Shown here piece after piece: positions 57,316 to 64,000 of a DNA stretch of 64,000 nt (positions are counted from its first letter, which is position 1; each line of letters begins with the position of its first letter). The position numbers were made by a program, and so were the translations under genes. This DNA comes from Liolophura sinensis (lineage: Eukaryota; Mollusca; Polyplacophora; Chitonida; Chitonidae). The stretch lies in assembly GCF_032854445.1 (NCBI RefSeq), contig NC_088302.1, positions 51,736,046-51,800,045 on the forward strand, written 5' to 3'. The notes under the pieces are model-generated. The model did not search any database and was not told the origin of the DNA. It saw nothing but the letters and a program-made list of their open reading frames with translations.

Positions 57316-58024
57316 TTTAGCTTCTTCCACAAAATCCAAGTGCAAGTGGGCATCCGACCTGTTTGAGAAATGGCGAGTTCAGCGTAATCTTACAGCGAGA
57401 TTAGACAAAACAATCAACATTTACCCACATTGAGCGAAATGACAAAAGTATATGCTAACTCTGTCTACTGGCTACTCTGTCTCTCGCTTCATTTGCGAGG
57501 TGAAAAAAGCCTGTGGTAACGAATACCCACCAAACACGTTTATATAAGATTGTCGCCAGCCTCCAGCTTGCCTTAGAAATGGAAGGAAAACCTTCAGAAT
57601 GCAATCTTCAGAATGCTTCATTTCTTCAACTGAAGAACACACTAGACCACGTTATGAAAGAACGTGTCCAGGAGAGTGTCATGGATCGAAGGAGGAAAGA
57701 TGAACCGCTGACGTTGACAGACGAGGATATAGATTGTGAAGTAGCGCTGTCCTTGGAATAGACACTCCGAGGAAATTAGTAGACACAATGTTATTTTTTA
57801 AACGGCTTTCACTTTTTCTTGAGAGCTGGTCAGGAACATCGCCAACTTCGTTGAAACCCGTGTCAAATCACATTATTAATTAACGACACTGATGGGAAGT
57901 ATCTACGCTATGTTGAAGATTGCTGATACACGAACGACAAACTCGAAAAACTTTATGCCTACGAAAATCGGACAAATCGTGAAAAATGTATTCTACGGGT
58001 CTTCGAAGCCTACAGACAGCGTTG
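57316..58024 (+). pseudogene. DUF3504 (Crypton-derived, ZMYM2/QRICH1-type) exon relic
   Basis: Three frames together spell a recognisable DUF3504 domain, which descends from Crypton tyrosine recombinases and recurs in ZMYM/QRICH1-like proteins. The order is 'KWASDLFEKWRVQRNL' (from 57344), 'RFICEVKKACGNEYPPNT' (from 57485), a +1 shift near 57538, 'LYKIVASLQLALEMEGKP' onward, then 'QLKNTLDHVMKERVQ' to a stop at 57759. 'TPRKLVDTMLFF' follows in another frame, then 'GKYLRYVED' (from 57894) and 'EKCILRVFEAYRQRW' to about 58024. There are at least two frameshifts and internal stops. The segment starts right after a pyrimidine-rich CAG (57313-57315) and ends at GTAAGT (58025-58030), so it looks like a former internal exon. 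No recombinase catalytic residues were identified. Confidence 0.72.
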
Positions 58025-58842
58025 GTAAGTCCCTATTTAACACTGAAACAAGATTCCCAATGAGGCAATTCCAAATCAAAAAAGGAATACATATGCATTT
58101 TCAATCACCTTTTCATATCTAATTCTTTCTCCATTGTAAAGGGTACACCATTTGCGCGGAAAGTGGAGAAAAACGCACGAAAACAAAACTAATTTTAGAC
58201 ATTGTTATAATCTTTCCCTGATAGTCCGTATTTGAAAATAAGCCACAGTCATCAATATAAAATGAAGCCGTGTGTTTTAACATGTTAATATCTTACCATC
58301 CACTACAACGGCGTTCTACCTACGGCCGTTAGAAAAACCCACAACAGACCTATGGTTTTCCACTCAACCCACTGGACTGCATACTTTGTGTGGCACTGTT
58401 GCTAGAATATGTCGCCGTGAATATGCCAGCGCGCAAACGAGGAGCATAGACAACGTGGAAACCGTATAATTTCTGCCCGTGAAGAATCCGACATAAAAGC
58501 GGCCACCAATAGAAGCGGTCTCCCCAAATCCTCCACTGGCAGCAGTTCTTAACCTGACTATTAATGTGAATATCAGTGGGTAACACTCGCCTTTCGCAAG
58601 TCACTCGTGTTGGAAAGCCCATAGGATCTCTGATCACAAGACTTTTACGCATTCAGAGAAACATACAATCTGCTTATTGTAAAACAATATCGTAAGTGTT
58701 ATTTAATTGTCACAGTATTTAGAAATGTAAGTAAAATGCAGTGTACACTGTGCAATTGGATGTCGTAACAAGAACATTGGAAGTGATTATATTGATATTT
58801 CGAGCCAGATGAATTGTAATGCATCAATAGAGGTCTTGTTAT
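58025..58842. other. No gene recognised
   Basis: Begins with the GTAAGT bordering the DUF3504 relic. A 100-residue minus ORF (58350-58652) has no recognised family. Confidence 0.5.
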
Positions 58843-58937
58843 GCTGTGCCCGGTTTCCACCCACCATAATGCTGACCGCCGTCGTATAAGTGAAATATTC
58901 TTGAGTACGGCGTAAAACACCAATCAAATAAATAAAT
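58843..58937 (+). mobile_element. SINE-1, 3' half
   Basis: 'GCTGTGCCCGGTTTCCACCC' to 'GAGTACGGCGTAAAACACCA' and (AAAT)n is close to consensus; the 5' half is missing. Confidence 0.92.
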
Positions 58938-59084
58938 GATCCCAAGGAACCTCCCGGAGGTCAGCAGTGGTCACCGCGGAAGGTGCCCGTGCTGTGTGCC
59001 TCAAATCATCGGAAGCGAGGCTGAGGAAGGTCCTCTTGAATCCCTTCCCGGAGGTTACTTCACGAAAGTTCATTCCTTTCTGAT

Positions 59085-59425
59085 GGTCATCAGAGGTTTA
59101 CCAGTCAATCCCGAGAGATCACCATAGGCGTCACCGCGTCTCCGTGGTCACTGCCAGTGACAAGTAGGCCACACATAGAATTGTAAGTCTTCACACGACT
59201 GCGGAACATTGGGTCATAGCGAGTCCTCTGTGATTTCTTGTATCTACAGTCACTGTCGAGCAGACCGACTAATGGCAGGGAATTCGATTTGCATGTTCAA
59301 CGCTGGGGTAAGATCTGTGATAACGTTAACATCCCATATTAAAACACTATGTCGTGTGTACTGAATAGCCTACGGTAAACTTGTTTACTTATCAAACATT
59401 TGGAGAGGATAGAAAACCATTTTCA
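59085..59425 (+). repeat. Duplicated region, segment C copy 2
   Basis: Partner of 46769-47110 at about 12.35 kb distance. Confidence 0.7.
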
Positions 59426-59522
59426 ACATAATGCCACTGTGTAGGCGATATAAAAATGGGACCTGTTTTAGCTCCTGGCAAAGTACTTTACCGTCAATGT
59501 GCAGATATATTGTTTAAAAATT

Positions 59523-59562
59523 TGTATTTTTGAGTACGGCGCAGAACACCAATCAAATAAAG
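59523..59562 (+). mobile_element. SINE-1 3'-end remnant
   Basis: 'TGAGTACGGCGCAGAACACC' then AATCAAATAAA. Confidence 0.85.
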
Positions 59563-60194
59563 CGTCATCACATTATAGTTTCCTTTTTGTCATACCGAAT
59601 CGTAGGTATTAGGAAATGTTACTAGCTTTATTCACTATTCATGTATTATTTCTTGCATCTTCCTAGGCATCTGGGTCCAAATCAACAAAGCAGACCTACG
59701 AGAAACGCATATGTCGAAAAGCTGGAGAAAACCTAGCAGCAATCTAACTGCCACGTGACCAGTTGTATGTAATGCGTCACAGAGACCAATTGTGGACTGA
59801 CAGTGGGCTCATCTGGACGCAAGGACGCGTAGGCCGCACTGAGTGACAAAAAACCCGGTCGGAATATCGATTTACTCGCGACTTTAATCAGAGTATTTAT
59901 GTTAGATTTTATCGGACACATTTGAATATTAAGTGAGTAGAATGAAAGAACTGATAAATGACTACCTTGCAAGTGCTGATAGCACAGAATAAAGAAGACT
60001 TTTTTTAGTCTTACAAGGCACCTAGAGATGGAACGAAAAATTGAACGGTGTGTATAATGTCATGATAGATCGAGGCTGTGCATACACCTCTGCTATAGGC
60101 TTAGACTTCGTATCGCTCAGTTTTCTTATTTTTTACGGTCGGAAAATAGTTCTGCAAGCTAAGATTACAGACTGTTACCCTTCAGGAGAGAACG

Positions 60195-60226
60195 TTTGAC
60201 GTTAAACCACAAGCACTCACACACTG
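60195..60226 (+). mobile_element. SINE-2 3'-end remnant
   Basis: 'TTGACGTTAAACCACAAGCA' then CTCACACACT. Confidence 0.75.
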
Positions 60227-60496
60227 TTCAGGAGATACATAGGACAACTGCTGTTCTTCTTTTTGACATAGTTGTATGAAACTTTGGATTTGAGGTCTCA
60301 AATACTTTAATCGATTGTGAAGCCAAGCATGTGGTATCATCTGCAAATTTGATCCCTAAGGCTACAATTGCAGCATACCTGTCTTAACACTTCCATATAA
60401 AATCCAAGAGCGCAACTCTCAATTACGTCAAATTGGGATCAACAGAAACTAGTGACGTCATGAAACATTTCATGATAACTTTCCGGTATTTGGTAT

Positions 60497-60667
60497 TGTG
60501 GAATATAAACGACTTACAGCACAGAGAGTAAAACATGAGTAACAAAGACAGTGCGATGGTTGGTGAATGGTCAAACGCAACCAGTGAAATACGATCTCTA
60601 CTGTCTGTTTACCTCAGTTACGGTTTTATTCTGACTGTACATGGAAATGCCTAAAATGTAGCAAATT
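60497..60667 (+). repeat. Element A copy, ending exactly at the duplicated segment F1
   Basis: It has 'ATAAACGACTTACAGCACAG', 'GACAGTGCGATGGTTGGTGA', 'CAGTTACGGTTTTATTCTGA' and 'AAATGCCTAAAATGTAGCAA'. Homology to the 47.8-kb copy starts right after it, so it may be an insertion into the duplicated region. Confidence 0.8.
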
Positions 60668-60830
60668 CGTTTCCTATGAAATGGATACTTCAAGTTATTA
60701 TTTCAAAGATATCATTTAACGTAATGTTAAGGCAACACCTTTGCCAAGAGATCTCGAGTCCTATACGAAAGGTCTGTCCAGTTCAAGGCATTTTGATGTA
60801 AAACTGGTATAAAGTAATACACGATTGAAC
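60668..60830 (+). repeat. Duplicated region, segment F1 copy 2
   Basis: Partner of 47841-47990 at about 12.83 kb distance. Confidence 0.7.
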
Positions 60831-61129
60831 ATCTCTATTTATAACACTGCTGTATTATGTATAGTCAGTGGATGATTATTTATCGCCTTAAAAGGTCTTA
60901 ACCACTGTTTCAACAACCGATTGCATTGATTTTACCCTCAGTACAGTATACCATTATGAACTATACAACAAACCTTTGTTCAGTCCTTGACCCGCAAAAA
61001 TGTACAATCCAGTGGTTTTAGGTTTTAAAATGGTTCCGTGCATTTTCACGCTGTATTTTACATTGTTTGTTTACCTTGCGGTCAATATGTTCTAACGACT
61101 ATACACTCTCCGCTCAGAACAACAACAAA

Positions 61130-61640
61130 AGTTGGCATTTCTCAAACCATTCTGATTTAGGCCTTTACTTTACTTTGTTGAATATATCGTCTCTGTAACT
61201 GTATTGAATATTACATACATCTAAATAAACAAGAATCGAGGTAGTTACGGTAAAAGATTGGCGTCAAAAGAATGGCCTCAATAACTGGCAGAAATGAAGT
61301 AGCAACTACATAAGTTGTAAACCTGTGACTAAGAAACAAGGCCCATCGATTCTTCACGTATGAGCGAGAGCCAAGGAATCAAGGTATAAAGCTTTTTATT
61401 CCTTATCTCTACCCATAATCTCTCTTCTTATCACTTCATCTTACCTCTCCTTCATGGTGGAGATTGACATAAAAAAACACCTGTTTTGAAAATATTTGCA
61501 GTGAATTATAAATCCAGAAGCCTGACAGAATCCTTTCTGTACACTGACCTTATTACCGAATAGCTCTTTATCATTTTCTTCTCCCCCGCCTGTAATTTGG
61601 AAACCGATTTTCTCCAAAGTAGTTCCGGTTAACTATCGTT
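61130..61640 (+). repeat. Duplicated region, segment F2 copy 2
   Basis: Partner of about 48890-49440 at about 12.2 kb distance. Confidence 0.7.
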
Positions 61641-62699
61641 ATTCAGCTTCATTTTTTCTAGTAAAATCACAAAGTCGATGACATTGTAAATTGTGAATCT
61701 GGTTTATTGAACATTCAGGTCTTTTATGACAACGTTTCTTTAAGACGTTATCTCTCACTATCACAACTTTTCGACAATCGATATACAATATAAACACAAT
61801 ATTTATGAATGCGTGGCTTCAATAGTGATTCCTTAAAATAAGTCAAACTGAATATTTTGCAACTTTTGTGAAATTCAGGTTCGAGTCAAATTGTAAAGCA
61901 TTAGTGTGAATTTATGAGCAATATTGGAGTCACCATATTCATGTTCTGGTTTTGAAGTCATTTTGCATTTGTCTGTTTCTTGTTTTATTTCAGATGTTTT
62001 CACTACCATATCGAAAGCCATTCACCGTCTCCTGTTTTCTTTTCGCCACGATATGGCTAAAATATCATTCATTGATTTTTTACCTGCATTCGTGTGTCAA
62101 ACAATGTCAATGAACATTTCCCAGCGGAACACGACTCATAATTCCAGTAAGACTGTAAGTTCTTATATCTTGTTTACATGTTGAAGTCATCTTTTTGCTG
62201 TTGTTGTTGTTATTTTCTTGGAGTGTGTGTTATGGATAAACTGTCGGGACATTTACAGATTCCCTGTGCAGGTCAAGCTCAATGTCTTCGGCGACAATTT
62301 TGGAGGTTTTTATATGATATAATCTCTCAAGAATTTTGAGATTTATGTAACAAAGAATGTTCACAAATCTTAAGCAGAAACACAGATCCAGAAAATATAG
62401 TAAAGCTGTGTAATTTATGCCAGCTTACATTTATTACAGATGTACATATAACTTTGCCTTTCCATTCAAACAAACTCTGCAAATATGCTCTTTAATGAAA
62501 GACTTAATGGACAAATTTGAAAATTGGGCACCGAATTAGGCTGCCGTATTACAGAGTCAACAGCAGGTTTAACGTCAATATTAAAACCTATTAGATATCT
62601 AAGTCTCTCGAACAGATTTGAATTCCTACCGACACTGCCTGCAAAGTTTTCTGACTTAACTTCACCTTAGTTAGCTGAAAAATAGCAGGCTATCTTTTG
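61641..62699. other. No gene recognised
   Basis: An 86-residue plus ORF (61924-62184) preceded by 'TTGTTTTATTTCAG' (61979-61992, within the ORF) could suggest an exon, but the peptide matches no family I know. Confidence 0.45.
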
Positions 62700-62802
62700 A
62701 GCGTGGGTTTCCCTCGGGCTCTTCACAGTTTCCTGCTGGCCGTCGTCATATAAGTGAGGTATTCTTGAGTACGGCATAAAACACTGATCAAATAAATAAA
62801 TA
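62700..62802 (+). mobile_element. SINE-1, 3' half, with internal deletion
   Basis: 'GAGCGTGGGTTTCCCTCGGG', 'CTGGCCGTCGTCATATAAGT' and 'GAGTACGGCATAAAACACTG' plus (AAAT)n; the 'CCACCATAATG' part is missing. Confidence 0.85.
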
Positions 62803-62864
62803 TCCTTTGAGGAATCCGAGCGGGATGCTCTTCGTTACGTTAACATCGAAGCGCTTTGAAATCT

Positions 62865-63025
62865 TAGAACATGTGGAGAGTAAACCGAGAACAACAAAGA
62901 CAGCAGTGAAAGTTGGCAAATGATCACACGTAACCAGTCAAATGTGGCCACATGTCGGGCTACCCTAGCGTCAACTTAACGTTCCCTCTCTAACACCATG
63001 ACTTAAGCAGAATTTGGTACTCTAC
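62865..63025 (+). repeat. Element A copy, internally deleted
   Basis: 'GGAGAGTAAACCGAGAACAA', 'AAAGTTGGCAAATGATCACA', 'CGTAACCAGTCAAATGTGGC' and 'ACACCATGACTTAAGCAGAA' are in the right order, with the TTTTATTCTAAC part lost. Confidence 0.8.
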
Positions 63026-64000
63026 TCATTCTTTTTGTTTGCCTGTCGCAGGAAAGGCATTCCAAAACAAATAATGAAAATACCACGATATGAATTGTCC
63101 ACCCACAAGACTAGTCGAAAATTCCAGAACTAAGAATCCTATATCGATCATTTTATCCATTAAACTCAATTAGTAGATAAATCACGGACCAGTGAAACGA
63201 AACAGTTTATTGTCATGTATTCTAAAAGATGAACCTTTTCCAATATTTGCTCACAGAACTGCTGGTTTATTGCTTAGACCTACGTATCACAATAGAATTT
63301 GGAAATTGGTTTTACCTTTGTTATAATTTTGCCAGAACAAATTGCATCAATTCATCATTCAATTGTTTGTAAATGTACAAAGTTGTCGTCCTCCATTCAT
63401 TATCACACTGAATTGGCACAGAATTTATTCCACTAAAATGGTCTAAGCTGGAACTAAAGCCTTAGATATAATTGTTTCCTTCAAAAACTAGATCTTAAAG
63501 GTGCCCCTTTTTCAAGATGATTAACGACCATACTCTACCATGTCATTCGTGTCGCTCACATTACATCAACGGGGGCATGTAGGTCACATTTTCAGTACTA
63601 CTAACATATAATTAGTGCAGAGTAATAAGCAGAGAATACTGTTGACATGTGCAATGCTTGGGATCAGTAGAACCTCCCTGCGAGAAATGAGATACAATTT
63701 TCAAAGGTGAATGGACAGTTCACCCGAATTCAGCTTATTTGAAGTGACCATCGAAATTAACTCTACGACGGTGAGCAACATGGTATGATTCCGACAAAAG
63801 GCCATAAAGGATCTAACTGGAGAAAGCACTCAAAAGAACAGACCGTGATTTATCGGAAAGAGATAGCATCTGTCAGTGTGAAGGAAGTAGATATCTTTAC
63901 GTCAATCTGTAGGCACCCAGTATTATACTCGACCTCTTAATGGCAAAAAGAAACCTAAGCAGGAATATATGTTCAGCGTTTGCTTTAATTAGTAATCTCC
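63026..64000. other. No gene recognised
   Basis: AT-rich non-coding sequence to the window end. Confidence 0.55.

Noticed and set aside
61924-62184. Possible exon with internal acceptor-like tract
   Set aside because: The peptide is unrecognised and there is no donor or companion exon that I can support.

Overview
This window looks like intergenic, repeat-rich nuclear DNA from an animal, most likely a mollusc or another lophotrochozoan. The reasons are AT-rich sequence, no operon-like gene packing, a single intronless rhodopsin-class GPCR, a Penelope-like retroelement, and many tRNA-derived SINEs. I recognise the SINE tails (the 'ACGCCGTACTC' type and the 'CGACGTTAAACCCCAAGC(ACTC)n' type) as typical of molluscan genomes. 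That assignment comes from memory of such repeats, not from a search.

Only one gene appears intact: a 394-residue seven-transmembrane receptor on the minus strand (19979-21163). Its layout resembles peptide GPCRs, with ERF in place of DRY and NFxxY in place of NPxxY. The other protein-related sequence is broken or uncertain: a Penelope-like element relic (RT plus GIY-YIG, about 30.5-31.5 kb), a second RT fragment (8.3-8.6 kb, minus), an exon-like relic of the Crypton-derived DUF3504 (ZMYM/QRICH1-type) domain with splice-like borders (57316-58024), and a terminal-exon-like fragment at 2.15-2.34 kb whose decayed inverted partner lies at 55.0-55.4 kb.

By region: 0-9 kb holds SINE remnants, a GC-rich 47-bp array, an 83-bp array beside a dispersed element called 'element A' here, and an RT relic. 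From 9.8 to 18.4 kb there are SINEs, two element A copies (one with an expanded 39-bp hairpin repeat), and 32-bp and 47-bp arrays. The GPCR is at 20-21 kb. From 22.7 to 26.1 kb there are SINEs and a 56-bp array. A 2.7-kb array of 31-bp units follows at 26.2-29.0 kb and contains an exact 372-bp (12-unit) duplication. The Penelope relic at 30-32 kb has a SINE inserted at its tail with a perfect 13-bp target duplication. From 33 to 54 kb there are element A copies, minisatellites and several pairs of long, diverged duplicate blocks. From 55 to 64 kb there are further SINEs, the DUF3504 relic, and the second copy of a duplicated region also seen at 46.8-49.4 kb.

I do not see a convincing new multigene system. 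The most interesting structure is element A: at least 17 copies, repeatedly bordered by its own tandem arrays, two of which are homologous in opposite orientation. A complete SINE (48368-48749) combines a familiar tail with a different tRNA-like head between 17-bp direct repeats. All homology statements are by eye; no alignments or database searches were run.
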